Source: Phytohabitans rumicis (lineage in GTDB: Bacteria > Actinomycetota > Actinomycetes > Mycobacteriales > Micromonosporaceae). From it: a DNA stretch of 64,000 nt. The notes beneath the pieces were generated by a model that was not told the DNA's origin, did no database searches, and saw nothing but the letters and a program-made list of their open reading frames with translations. The translations under genes and the position numbers were made by a program. Shown in pieces: positions 54,639 to 63,241 of the stretch (positions within the stretch are counted from its first letter, which is position 1; the number at the start of each line of letters is the position of its first letter). The stretch lies in contig NZ_BLPG01000002.1 of the NCBI RefSeq assembly GCF_011764445.1, positions 806,001 through 870,000 of the forward strand, in the 5' to 3' direction.

Positions 54639-55688
54639 TCAGGGCTTGCCCGCCGCGAAGTCCAGCAGCACCTTGCACGACCGTGCCGGATCGGCGGCCA
54701 GCGCGAACCCGTCCGCGACCGCGTCCAGCGGCACCACCTGCGTGACGACCGGCTCGACGGCGAGCCGGCCGGCGGCCAGCGCGTCCAGAACGGCCGCCGG
54801 CTCGTGGTCGAACCGGAACGACCCGACCACCCGCAGCTCGCGGGTGATGATCAGGTTCGCGGCGATCGGGCTGTCGCCCGGCGGCAGCAGCCCCAGACCG
54901 ACCACCAGGCCGCCGCGGTCCACCGCGCGCAGGCAGGTGGAGAAGCCGGCCGGGCTGCCGGACGACTCGATCGCCGCGTCCGCGGCCAGGTCCGCGAGGT
55001 CACCGGCCCCGGGAGCACCCACCAGCACGGTACGCGTCGCGCCGGCCGCCGCCGCGACGGCCAGCGGCTGCGGGTGCACGTCGGTGACCACGATCTCGGC
55101 CGCGCCGGCCGCCCGCAGCGCGGACACCACGAGGCAGCCGATCGGGCCGGCGCCGGTGACCAGCACCCGCGCGCCGCGTACGTCGCCGCACCGCTGGACG
55201 GCGTGCCACGCCACGGAGGCCGGCTCGACCACCGCCGCGTGACGCAGGTCCAGCCCGGGTGGCAGCGCGATGACCTGGTCCGCCCGTACGACCAGCAGCT
55301 CGGCGAAGCCGCCCTGCACGTGCGGGAACCGGGCGGCGCTGCCGAGGTACCGGGCGTCGGGGCAGATGTTGGGCCGGCCGGCCTGGCACTGGCGGCAGGC
55401 CCCGCACGGGGTCGCGGGGTGGACGGTCACCGGCGCGCCGACGGTCACGGAGTCGACGCCGTCGCCGAGCGCGTGGACGGTGCCGGCGACCTCGTGCCCG
55501 AGCACCAGCGGCTCGCGCAGCCGGAACTCCCCGACCGCGCCGTGCCGCCAGTAGTGCAGGTCGGAGCCGCAGATGCCGCCGTAGCGGACCGCCACCGCCA
55601 CCTCGCCGGGGCCCGGCTCGGGCGCGGGCCGGCGTTCCAGCCGCAGGTCGCCGGCGCCGTGCACCACCACCGCGCGAACGTCCGCCAT
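54639..55688 (-). CDS. Zinc alcohol dehydrogenase, L-idonate 5-dehydrogenase-like
   Basis: A 349-aa MDR dehydrogenase with the IdnD pattern: YGGICGSDLHYWRHGAVGEF, LVLGHEVAGTVHALG, the structural-zinc CGACRQCQAGRPNIC, VVEPASVAWHAV and ARVLVTGAGPIGCLVVSALRAAG. The WRHGAVG block is typical of L-idonate dehydrogenases that oxidise L-idonate to 5-ketogluconate. It directly follows the IdnO-like SDR gene (one-base gap), as in idonate/gluconate operons. ATG 55688 is the start. The exact sugar acid is inferred. Confidence 0.82.
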   Translation of the reverse strand: MADVRAVVVHGAGDLRLERRPAPEPGPGEVAVAVRYGGICGSDLHYWRHGAVGEFRLREPLVLGHEVAGTVHALGDGVDSVTVGAPVTVHPATPCGACRQCQAGRPNICPDARYLGSAARFPHVQGGFAELLVVRADQVIALPPGLDLRHAAVVEPASVAWHAVQRCGDVRGARVLVTGAGPIGCLVVSALRAAGAAEIVVTDVHPQPLAVAAAAGATRTVLVGAPGAGDLADLAADAAIESSGSPAGFSTCLRAVDRGGLVVGLGLLPPGDSPIAANLIITRELRVVGSFRFDHEPAAVLDALAAGRLAVEPVVTQVVPLDAVADGFALAADPARSCKVLLDFAAGKP

Positions 55689-55689
55689 G

Positions 55690-56441
55690 TCAGATCACCG
55701 CCGTGAGGCCACCGTCGACGGCGACCACCTGGCCGTTGACGAAATCGGAGGCCGGCGCGGCCAGCCAGATCAGGGTGCCCACCAGGTCGTCGGGGTTGGC
55801 CCAGCGCCCGGCCGGCGTACGCCCGCGGATCCACGCGTCGAACGCGGGATCGTCGACGAGCGGCTGGGTCAGCTCGGTCACCACGTACCCCGGGCGAGGC
55901 CGTTGGCGGTCACGCCGTGCGGGGCCCACTCGGCGCACATCGCCCGGGTCAGCATGGCGAGGGCGCCCTTCGAGGCGGTGTACGCGGCGATGCCCGGACG
56001 GGCCAGCCAGGTCTGCACCGAGCACACGTTGATGATCTTGCCGTGGCCGCGCGCGACCATGCCGGCCGCGACCGCCCGGCCGACCAGGAACGCGCTGGTG
56101 ACGTTGGTGTCCAGCACCCGCCGGAAGGTGTCCACGCCGACGTCGAGCATCGGCTCGCGGTGCTGCACGCCGGTGTTGTTCACCAGGATGTCGACGGGGC
56201 CGAGCCGCTCGACTCCATCGTGGACGGCGGCGGCGTCGGTGACGTCGAAGGCGACCGCGTCCACGGTGGCGCCGGTGCGCTCGGCCAGGTCCCGCCGGGC
56301 GCGCTCCAGCGCCGCGCCGTCGCGCCCGTTGAGCACGACCCGCGCGCCGGCCCGCGCCAGGCCGGTGGCCAGCGCCGCGCCGATCCCCCGGCTGGAGCCG
56401 GTGACCAGCGCCCGGCGCCCAGTGAGGTCGAACAGCTTCAT
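55690..56441 (-). pseudogene. SDR dehydrogenase, gluconate 5-dehydrogenase (IdnO)-like, interrupted by one apparent frameshift
   Basis: From ATG 56441 the frame gives FDLTGRRALVTGSSRGIGAALATGLARAG (NAD(P) motif), LVNNTGVQHREPM, and the active site AAYTASKGALAMLTRAM to HGVTANGLA. It then slips near 55892-55894 and resumes GYVVTELTQPLVDD to FVNGQVVAVDGGLTAVI. One added base gives a complete SDR of about 250 aa. IdnO-type enzymes reduce 5-ketogluconate to gluconate and pair with IdnD. It overlaps the upstream HIBADH-type gene by ATGA. Confidence 0.82.
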
Positions 56442-57319
56442 GGGACAGTCTCCTCGATGACCGTGATGACGGCGCAGTGGTCGATGTCCGGGGCGCGGGC
56501 GGCGAGCCGGTCGACGACCCGGCCGGCGGCGTCCAGCACCGGGGTGGCGAGCGCCGCGTCGCCGGCCAGCTCCCGGACGATCCGTACGTCCTTGGCGAGC
56601 AGGCCGGCCTTGCCCTGCCCGGCGAAGTCGCCGCGCAGCATCCGCCCGCCCTGCAGCTCCAGCACCCGGGATGCGGCGTACCCGCCCAGCAGGGCGCTGC
56701 GGACCAGGGCCGGGTCGACGCCGCTGCGCCGGGCCAGCGCCAGCGCCTCGGCGACGGCCACCAGCGTGCCGGCCACGACGAGCTGGTTGCACGCCTTGGC
56801 CACCTGGCCCGCGCCGGGCGGACCACAGTGGACGACCGTGCCGAGGTGCGCCAGGACCGGCGCGGCGGCCCGCAACGCGTCCACCGTGGCGCCGGCCATG
56901 ATGGACAGTGTGCCGGCACGGGCGCCCGTGGGGCCGCCGGAGACGGGCGCGTCGATCGCGGCGTGCCCGCCGGCGCCGAGCCGGGCGTGCAGCTCGGCGG
57001 CCTCCCCCGGCGCCGTCGTGCTCAGGTCGACCAGCAGCAGCGACCGGCCGGGTGGCAGCCCGCCGACCAGGTCGGCGGCGACCTGCGCCACCTCGGCGCC
57101 GCTCGGCAGGCTGGTCAGCACCAGGACCGGGCCGGCCGCCGCGACCTGCGCCGGCGTACCCCTGATGGCAAGCTGAGGCACGGCGGCGGCCGCCGCGTCG
57201 CGCGTGGCCGGGGTCCGCGAGGTGGCGATCACCGGTACGCCGGCCTCGGCGAGCCGCGCGGCGACCGCCCGGCCCATGACGCCCAGCCCGACCAGCCCCA
57301 CCGATCCGCGCACCGTCAC
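56438..57319 (-). CDS. 3-hydroxyisobutyrate dehydrogenase-family protein, copy 1
   Basis: A 293-aa β-hydroxyacid dehydrogenase. It shows GLVGLGVMGRAVAARLAEAG (NAD), LLLVDLSTTAPGEAAELHARL, IDAPVSGGPTGARAGTLSIMAG (substrate loop) and the catalytic Lys in AGQVAKACNQLVVAG. Neighbours overlap by GTGA on one side and ATGA on the other. Family members act on 3-hydroxyisobutyrate, tartronate semialdehyde, L-threonate and related acids. Two such genes in tandem suggest two oxidation or reduction steps. Confidence 0.87.
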   Translation of the reverse strand: MTVRGSVGLVGLGVMGRAVAARLAEAGVPVIATSRTPATRDAAAAAVPQLAIRGTPAQVAAAGPVLVLTSLPSGAEVAQVAADLVGGLPPGRSLLLVDLSTTAPGEAAELHARLGAGGHAAIDAPVSGGPTGARAGTLSIMAGATVDALRAAAPVLAHLGTVVHCGPPGAGQVAKACNQLVVAGTLVAVAEALALARRSGVDPALVRSALLGGYAASRVLELQGGRMLRGDFAGQGKAGLLAKDVRIVRELAGDAALATPVLDAAGRVVDRLAARAPDIDHCAVITVIEETVP

Positions 57320-58188
57320 GCCTCCGCACCGCCGGTGTAGTAGAGCATCAGCGCCGCGTTGTCCGAACCGCCGTGATCCCGGGCCACCAGCCAGCGGTGC
57401 AGTTCGGAGACCGCGGTGGTCATCGGCAGCGGCACGTTGCGGGTACGGGCGAAGTCGCGGGCGATCTCCAGGTCCTTGACCATGTTGGCGACCCGGCCGG
57501 TGGGCGACAGGTCGACCGCGGCGAACTTGGTGAAGAACTCCTGCAGCAGCGCGGAGTCGGCCCGCCCGCCGGTCAGCGCGGTAAGGATCTGCTCGGCGGG
57601 CAGGCCGGCGGCGCGGACCAGGGCGGCCGCCTCCGCCAGCGCCGCGAACCCGCAACCGACGAGCACCTGGTTGACCAGCTTGCCGAGCTGCCCGGCGCCG
57701 ACCGGCCCGAGGTGCGTGGTACGCGAGGCGAGCACGCCCAGCACCGGCAGCGCCCGGGCCACGTCCTCGTCCCGACCGCCCAGCATCAGGGTCAGCTCGC
57801 CGCGCAGGGCGCCCGGCGCGCCGCCGGACAGCGGCGCGTCGACCCAGGCGGCGCCGCGGCGTTCGGCCCGGGTGGCCAGGTCGCGGGTGCTGGCCGGGTC
57901 GATGCTGGACATGTCCACCAGCAGCGTGCCGTCGGCCGGGTCGGCCAGCACACCGCCGGGGCCGAACACCGCCTGCTCGACGATCGTGGCGGTGTTCAGC
58001 GACAGCAGCACCGGCTCGCAGCCGGCCAGGTCGGCCGGGCGCGCGGCGGGCACCGCGCCCTCGGCGGCGAGCTCGGCGACGGCCTCGGGCCGTACGTCGT
58101 ACACGTGGGTCCGGTGCCCGGCGGCCAGCAGCCGCCGGGCGATGGCCGAGCCCATCACGCCGAGCCCGATGACGGCAACGTCGGTCAC
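57316..58188 (-). CDS. 3-hydroxyisobutyrate dehydrogenase-family protein, copy 2
   Basis: A 290-aa β-hydroxyacid dehydrogenase: VAVIGLGVMGSAIARRLLAAG, LLVDMSSIDPASTRDLA, WVDAPLSGGAPGALRGELTLMLGG, and GAGQLGKLVNQVLVGCGF with the catalytic Lys. It is a distant paralogue of the next gene, overlapping it by GTGA, and it also overlaps the ABC substrate-binding gene by GTGA. It is possibly a tartronate semialdehyde reductase or L-threonate/D-glycerate-type dehydrogenase within the sugar-acid pathway. Confidence 0.87.
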   Translation of the reverse strand: MTDVAVIGLGVMGSAIARRLLAAGHRTHVYDVRPEAVAELAAEGAVPAARPADLAGCEPVLLSLNTATIVEQAVFGPGGVLADPADGTLLVDMSSIDPASTRDLATRAERRGAAWVDAPLSGGAPGALRGELTLMLGGRDEDVARALPVLGVLASRTTHLGPVGAGQLGKLVNQVLVGCGFAALAEAAALVRAAGLPAEQILTALTGGRADSALLQEFFTKFAAVDLSPTGRVANMVKDLEIARDFARTRNVPLPMTTAVSELHRWLVARDHGGSDNAALMLYYTGGAEA

Positions 58189-59360
58189 TGGCCGGACCAG
58201 ATCTTCTTGTAGATGTCCCGGTACCCCGACGGCGGGTCGAACACGTCGCCGTCCGGCACGTTCTGCTTGGTGATCAGCGCCGGCATCGGCACGAATCCGG
58301 ACGGCTGCTGCCCGGCAATGGCCCGGTTCAGCTCGTCGACGAGCTGCCAGCCCTGCAACGGCATCGGCTCGGCGACCGTGGCGGCCTGGTAGTCGACGGT
58401 GCGGATGCGCTGGAACTCGGCCGCGTCGCCGTCCCCTGCTGCCACCGCCCACGGCGGGCCCGCCCCGGCCTTGCCGGCGTCGCGCAGCGCGCTCTTCGCA
58501 CCGCCGAAGTAGTTGCCGTTGATGCCCAGCAGGAAGGTGAGCTTGTCGCCGTTCTGCTGCAGCAGGGACGAGATCAGGGCCGGCATCCGGGCGTCCGCCT
58601 CGGCGATCGGGGCGTCCTCATAGGACAGTACGGTGCAGCCGGTGCACAGCTTGACGTAGTCGCGCATGGCGTCCGCCTTGCGCACCGCGATCTGGTACTG
58701 GGAGTCGGTGAAGATGGCCACGCCCGCGGTGCCCTCGGACTGCGCCACGGCGTACGCGGCGGCCAGCCAGGAGACCTGCAGCGGGTCGGTGGTCACGTTG
58801 GTGAACAGGCCGGCGGACGCGATCGGGCCGGACTCCGGGCCGGCGTGCCAGCCCACCACCGGGATGGACAGGCTGGTCGCCTGCTTGATGGTGGCGGCCT
58901 GCTCGGTGGCGTCGAACCCGCCGAGGATGATGCCGGCCGGCTTGAGGGCGATCGCCTGGTTGAGCGCGTTCGTACGGCCCTGGGCGCTGCCCTTGCCGTC
59001 GATGACGTTCACCTTCCAGCCGATCGCGGCGCCCGCCTCGGTGACCGCCTTGGCGACCGTGTTGACGCCACCGTTGGTCAGGTCCGCGGCCACGTACGCG
59101 ATGGTGCTGCCCTTCTTCTGGGCGGCCGGCCCGGTGCTGGACGGGGTGAAGCCCGCGCCGCCGGACAGGCTGTCGGCGACCCGCTTCTTGGCGTCCGCGA
59201 GCACGTCCGTGATGCCGGGCGGGACGAGCGCCTGCGCGGCGGCCGACGGGGTCGACCCGGTGGTGGCGGTGCCGGCCTGCTCCGCGGCGGTTTCGCTGGA
59301 ACATCCGGCGGCGACGGCGAGGACGGCGGCGACTGAAACAACCGCCCGGAAGGTTCTCAT
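58185..59360 (-). CDS. Sugar ABC transporter substrate-binding lipoprotein
   Basis: A 391-aa periplasmic-binding-protein type lipoprotein. The signal is FRAVVSVAAVLAVAAGCSSE, with the lipobox AAGC at about residue 20. After a Ser/Thr/Ala linker, residues from about 85 form a type 1 binding fold: TIAYVAADLTNGGVNTVAKAV, IGWKVNVIDGKGSAQGRTNALNQAI, AGIILGGFDATEQA and VVGWHAGPESGP. It is the first-line receptor of the adjacent permease and ATPase, and of the ribose/xylose binding class. ATG 59360 is the start; the gene follows the permease by an ATGA overlap. Confidence 0.87.
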   Translation of the reverse strand: MRTFRAVVSVAAVLAVAAGCSSETAAEQAGTATTGSTPSAAAQALVPPGITDVLADAKKRVADSLSGGAGFTPSSTGPAAQKKGSTIAYVAADLTNGGVNTVAKAVTEAGAAIGWKVNVIDGKGSAQGRTNALNQAIALKPAGIILGGFDATEQAATIKQATSLSIPVVGWHAGPESGPIASAGLFTNVTTDPLQVSWLAAAYAVAQSEGTAGVAIFTDSQYQIAVRKADAMRDYVKLCTGCTVLSYEDAPIAEADARMPALISSLLQQNGDKLTFLLGINGNYFGGAKSALRDAGKAGAGPPWAVAAGDGDAAEFQRIRTVDYQAATVAEPMPLQGWQLVDELNRAIAGQQPSGFVPMPALITKQNVPDGDVFDPPSGYRDIYKKIWSGQ

Positions 59361-60448
59361 ACGGTGCTCCCAATGGTTGTCGACTGTGCGGTGTCGGGTG
59401 TGGACGGTGTGGCGGCGACCTGGTGCCGTTCGGCGCTGGCGAGCCGCTTGCGGCTGGCCAGGCTCGCGATCGTGATGGCGGCGACCAGGGTGAGCCCGTT
59501 GAAGAGCGGGTCGAGGTAGAACCGGCCGGGCAGCAGCTGCTGCAGGCCGGAGATGCCGATGGTGGTGACGACGACGCCGAGGACGGTGCCCCACGCGTTC
59601 ACCCGTCCCGGCCGGATGGTGGTGGAGCCGAGGAACGCCGCGGCGAGCGCCGGCAGCAGGAAGTCCGGGCCGATGTTGGCCTGGGCCACGCCGCCCTGGC
59701 GGGCCGAGAGCAGGATGCCGCCGATCGCGCACAGCACGCCGGAGGTGACCATCGAGCCGACCACGTAGTGGCGGCGCCGGATGCCGGTCAGCTCCGCGGC
59801 CCGCGGGTTGGCGCCGACCGCGTACAGGTAGCGGCCGACGGGCAGGAACTCCAGCACCGCCCACAGCCCCACCGCGAGCACGACGGCGATCACGAACGGG
59901 CCCGGCACCGGCCCCAACGACCAGGTGGCCAGCGCGTCGAAGTTGGCCGCGCGGCGGCCGTCGCTGTCGACCACCTGCCGCCCGCCGGTGTGCCAGTAGG
60001 TGATCGCGAAGATGACCTGGCCGGTGGCCAGGGTGGCGATGAACGCGTCCACCTGCGCCAGTTCGACCAGCGCGGCGTTGACCAGCCCCACCACCGCGCC
60101 GCCGACCAGCACCAGCAGGATGACCAGCCGGTAGTCCAGGCCGTTCAGCTGCCACGACAGCGCCAGCACCTGCCACAGCCCCAGCGCGTAGCCGACGGAC
60201 AGGTCGATCTTCCCGGCGACCATCGGCACGGTCACCGCGAGAGCCAGGATCAGGGGTACGGCGTTGCCGGCGGTGAGCAGCTTGAAGTTCAGCAGGGTGG
60301 GGAAGGTGTCCGGCTTCAACACCGCGAACAGCCCGAACAGCAGCACGGTGAGCAGCACCATGCCGTACACCGTGAGCAGCCGGCGCCCGGCGGACCCGCC
60401 CTTGCGGGGCTCCAGCGCGGTCGAGCGCACGGACGTGTGCAGAGCCAT
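59357..60448 (-). CDS. Sugar ABC transporter permease (RbsC/XylH type)
   Basis: A 363-aa membrane protein with eight or more helices: YGMVLLTVLLFGLFAVL, AVPLILALAVTVPMVAGKIDLSVG, LVILLVLVGGAVVGLVNAAL, FVIAVVLAVGLWAVLEF, and others. The GKIDLSVGYALGL block corresponds to the GGIDLSVG signature of ribose-type permeases, and GANPRAAELTGI to the coupling helix motif. It lies between the ATPase and the binding lipoprotein. A single permease suggests a homodimer. Confidence 0.88.
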   Translation of the reverse strand: MALHTSVRSTALEPRKGGSAGRRLLTVYGMVLLTVLLFGLFAVLKPDTFPTLLNFKLLTAGNAVPLILALAVTVPMVAGKIDLSVGYALGLWQVLALSWQLNGLDYRLVILLVLVGGAVVGLVNAALVELAQVDAFIATLATGQVIFAITYWHTGGRQVVDSDGRRAANFDALATWSLGPVPGPFVIAVVLAVGLWAVLEFLPVGRYLYAVGANPRAAELTGIRRRHYVVGSMVTSGVLCAIGGILLSARQGGVAQANIGPDFLLPALAAAFLGSTTIRPGRVNAWGTVLGVVVTTIGISGLQQLLPGRFYLDPLFNGLTLVAAITIASLASRKRLASAERHQVAATPSTPDTAQSTTIGSTV

Positions 60449-60481
60449 CTGTACTCCTCTGTCTTCTCTGGCCTGTCGGGG

Positions 60482-61955
60482 CTACAGGCCGGTCGCGGCG
60501 CTCATGAGGGCGGACACGGTCAGGTCGGCGCCGGCCAACTCCCGGCAGACCCGGCCGCGGTGGAAGACCAGGGCGCGGTGGCAGATCGCGGCGACCTCCT
60601 CCAGGTCGGTGGAGACCACCAGCGCCGCGGTGCCGCGCTCGCCGGCCTGCCGCAGCAGCGCGTAGATGTCGCTCTTGGCGCCGACGTCGACGCCCATGGT
60701 CGGCTCCTCCAGCACCGCCACCGCCCGGCCGACCCCGAACCAGCGGGCGACGATCACCTTCTGCTGGTTGCCGCCGGACAGCGTGTCGATGGGGCGTTCC
60801 GGGTCGGCGGGCGCACGTCGAACTCGCGCACCAGGCGCGCGGCCCAGGCCCGTTCCGTGCGGGTGAGGCCCGGCACGAGGAGCCGGCGGCCCCAGACGGA
60901 CGGGTTCAGAAAGAGGTTCTCGCGCACCGACAGGCCGGCCGCGATGCCGTCGGACTCGCGGTTGGAGGTGGCGAACCCGACCCCGGCGCGTACCGCCATC
61001 GCGCTGTGCCGGGGCGCGAACGGGGCCCCGTCCAGCCGCATGGCGCCGCCCCGGGCCGGGAGCACGCCGGCCACCGCGCGGCCGACCTCCTCCTGCCCGG
61101 CGCCGCGCAGGCCGACCAGCCCGACCACCTCGCCGGCGCGTACCCGAAGATCCACCGGGCCGACGTCGCCGACCCGGACCCCGTCGAGCTCCAGCCGGAC
61201 CCGCTCCCCACCGCGCCCGGCGCGCCCGGGCGGGTCTCCCGGCCGACGATGAGCCGGACCAGCTCGGCCGGGGTGAACCGCGCGGTCGGCGCCGCGCCGA
61301 CGACCCGGCCGTTGCGCATCACCACCACGTCGTCGGCGATCTGGAAGATCTCGTCCAGCCGGTGCGACACGTAGATCATGCCGACGCCGTCCTCCCGGAG
61401 CCGGCGCAGGACCGCGAACAGCCGCTCCACGTCGGCCGCCGGCAGGCTCGCGGTGGGCTCATCGAGTACGAGTAGTTTGGCCCCGCCGACCAGGGCGCGC
61501 GCGATGGCCAGCAGCGAGCGCTCGGTCCGCGGCAGGTCGAAGATCCGGGTGTCCGGGTCGATGCCGCCGCCGATCAGCGCGAGGGTCTGCTCGGCCTGCC
61601 GGCGTACGGCCCGCCAGGAGACCAGCCGGCGCCGGCCGCCCGGAAAGCCGGTGGCCAGGGCGATGTTCTCCGCGACGGTCATCCACTCGACCAAGCCGAG
61701 GTCCTGGTGGATGAACGAGATGCCGTCCGGCTTGGTGATCTCCTGCCCGTCCAGGAAGATGTGGCCGGCGTCCCGCCCGTACACGCCGGCGAGCATCTTG
61801 ATCACCGTGGACTTGCCGGCGCCGTTCTCGCCGAGCAGCGCCACCACCCGCCCGGCCGGTACGTCGAAGGAGACGTCGTCGACCGCCCGGTTGCCGTAGA
61901 AGGACTTGACCAGCCCCTGCACCCGCAGCAGCGGGGCGCTCACCGGCGCACTCAT
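60482..61955 (-). pseudogene. Sugar ABC transporter ATP-binding protein (two-domain, RbsA type), two apparent frameshifts
   Basis: From ATG 61955 the first ATPase domain has VALLGENGAGKSTVIKML (Walker A), a Q-loop in FIHQDLGLVEWM and LLVLDEPTASLP (Walker B). The frame slips at 61206-61209, giving the second domain start (VDLRVRAGEVVGLVGLRGAGQ; TSNRESDGIAAGLSVRENL). It slips again at 60809-60811, after which GGNQQKVIVARWF, LEEPTMGVDVGAKSDIY and STDLEEVAAICHRALV follow. Adding one base at each site gives a normal tandem ATPase of about 490 aa. Both slips are in G/C runs. Confidence 0.83.
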
Positions 61956-62842
61956 CGGGCCGCTCCCTGAGTGCGGGTGGGCAGGCGGTACAGGCCGGTG
62001 CCGGCGGCGATGAAGAGCACGTCCCCGTCCGGGCCGCCGAAGCACAGGTTGCCGACCTTCTCCGGCACCGGGATCTTGCCCAGGCGGGTGCCGTCCGGCG
62101 CGTACACCTGGATCGAGTCGGCGCTGGACGTCCAGACGTTGCCGTCGACGTCGACCTTGATCCCGTCCGCCAGGCCCGGCGTCACCTCGGCGAAGACCCG
62201 GCCGTTCTTGCACCGCCGGCCGTCGACCACGTCGTACACCCGGATCCAGTGGTTGCCCGTGCCGTCGGTGCGCAGGGCCGCCGACGTGTCGGTCACGTAC
62301 AGCAGCGACCCGTCCGGCGAGAAGGCCAGCCCGTTGGGCTCCTCCACGTCCAGCACGGCCGGGGCCAGCTCGCCGGTGGCCGGGTCGAAGCGAAACACGT
62401 AGCAGTCGCCGTACTCCCGCTCCCCGGGGTGGCCCTCGTGCGGCTGCACGATCCCGTACGGCGGGTCGGTGAACCAGATCGCGCCGTCGGCGGCCACCAC
62501 GACGTCGTTGGGCGAGTTGAGCCGGGCCGCGCCGAAGCGGTCGACGAGCACCTCGCCGGGCTCGCCGGCCGGGCCACCCTCGATCGCCCGCCGGCCGTGT
62601 GAGCAGGTCACCACCTGGCCGTCCCGGTCGAGGCAGCGCCCGTTGGTGAACTCCACCCCGGTACGGTCGACGGTCACGGCACCGGTGCCGGCGCTCCACC
62701 GCAGGATCCGGTTGCCGGGAATGTCCGACCAGATCACGGCGTCCTCGCCGGGCAGCCACAGCGGTCCCTCGCTCCAGGCGGCGTCGCCGCCGAGCCGCTC
62801 GGGCTGCGCGTACGGGTCGACCAGGTCGCCCAGCTTCACCAT
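61952..62842 (-). CDS. SMP-30/gluconolactonase family lactonase
   Basis: A 296-aa six-bladed propeller: GDAAWSEGPLWLPGEDAVIWSDIPGNRILRW near the N-terminus (metal Glu in SEGP), RLNSPNDVVVAADGAIWFTDPPYGI (metal Asn), PNGLAFSPDGSLLYVTDTS (metal Asn and Asp), and ADGIKVDVDGNVWTSS. It hydrolyses sugar lactones to aldonic acids, fitting the following idonate/gluconate-type enzymes. ATG 62842 has AGGGAGGGG upstream; a Met 24 bases earlier is less suitable. It is the first gene of the leftward cluster and overlaps the ATPase gene by ATGA. Confidence 0.87.
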   Translation of the reverse strand: MVKLGDLVDPYAQPERLGGDAAWSEGPLWLPGEDAVIWSDIPGNRILRWSAGTGAVTVDRTGVEFTNGRCLDRDGQVVTCSHGRRAIEGGPAGEPGEVLVDRFGAARLNSPNDVVVAADGAIWFTDPPYGIVQPHEGHPGEREYGDCYVFRFDPATGELAPAVLDVEEPNGLAFSPDGSLLYVTDTSAALRTDGTGNHWIRVYDVVDGRRCKNGRVFAEVTPGLADGIKVDVDGNVWTSSADSIQVYAPDGTRLGKIPVPEKVGNLCFGGPDGDVLFIAAGTGLYRLPTRTQGAAR

Positions 62843-63241
62843 GTGCCCCTCCCTCTGTGGTGCCACATAGTGAACGCCGTACCACAGGTGGAACGCAAGA
62901 GGTCGGGGCGAAGATCTTTAACTCGGCGGAAACAACCGAGCAACCAGCGAGCGTTTCGCGACGATAGCCGGTCTTGGCCGATTTTGTCACCGGTAGCCCG
63001 GCCGGGCGGCGGTCGTGATCGATGATCGGGCATCCGCGCACATCCGTCGGTCCATCCGGCGTGTCCTCATTGGACGACCACGTACGTGGCGATCGCGCGG
63101 TGTTCCCCCGGATGAGCGAAGCCGTTCAGCTTGAGGTGCGCGCCGGTGGGGCAGGACGGCGAATTCACCATTCTCACCAACACGTAGCGCTGGAAATGTC
63201 ACCGGTGTGCCGAGCCGCCATCGCCGCCGAGGAGTGACATC
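62843..63241. promoter_or_regulatory. Promoter region of the sugar-acid cluster and of the right-end secreted protein
   Basis: This 399-base gap holds no convincing gene. Near the cluster start, TGTGGTGCCACA (62856-62867) is a palindrome. About 20 bases further, TACCACAGGTGGAA repeats the CCAC/GTGG pattern, so IclR- or LacI-type operators are likely. AGATCTTTAACTCGG lies near 62912. The right part is unremarkable up to the GAGGAG before 63242. Confidence 0.5.
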
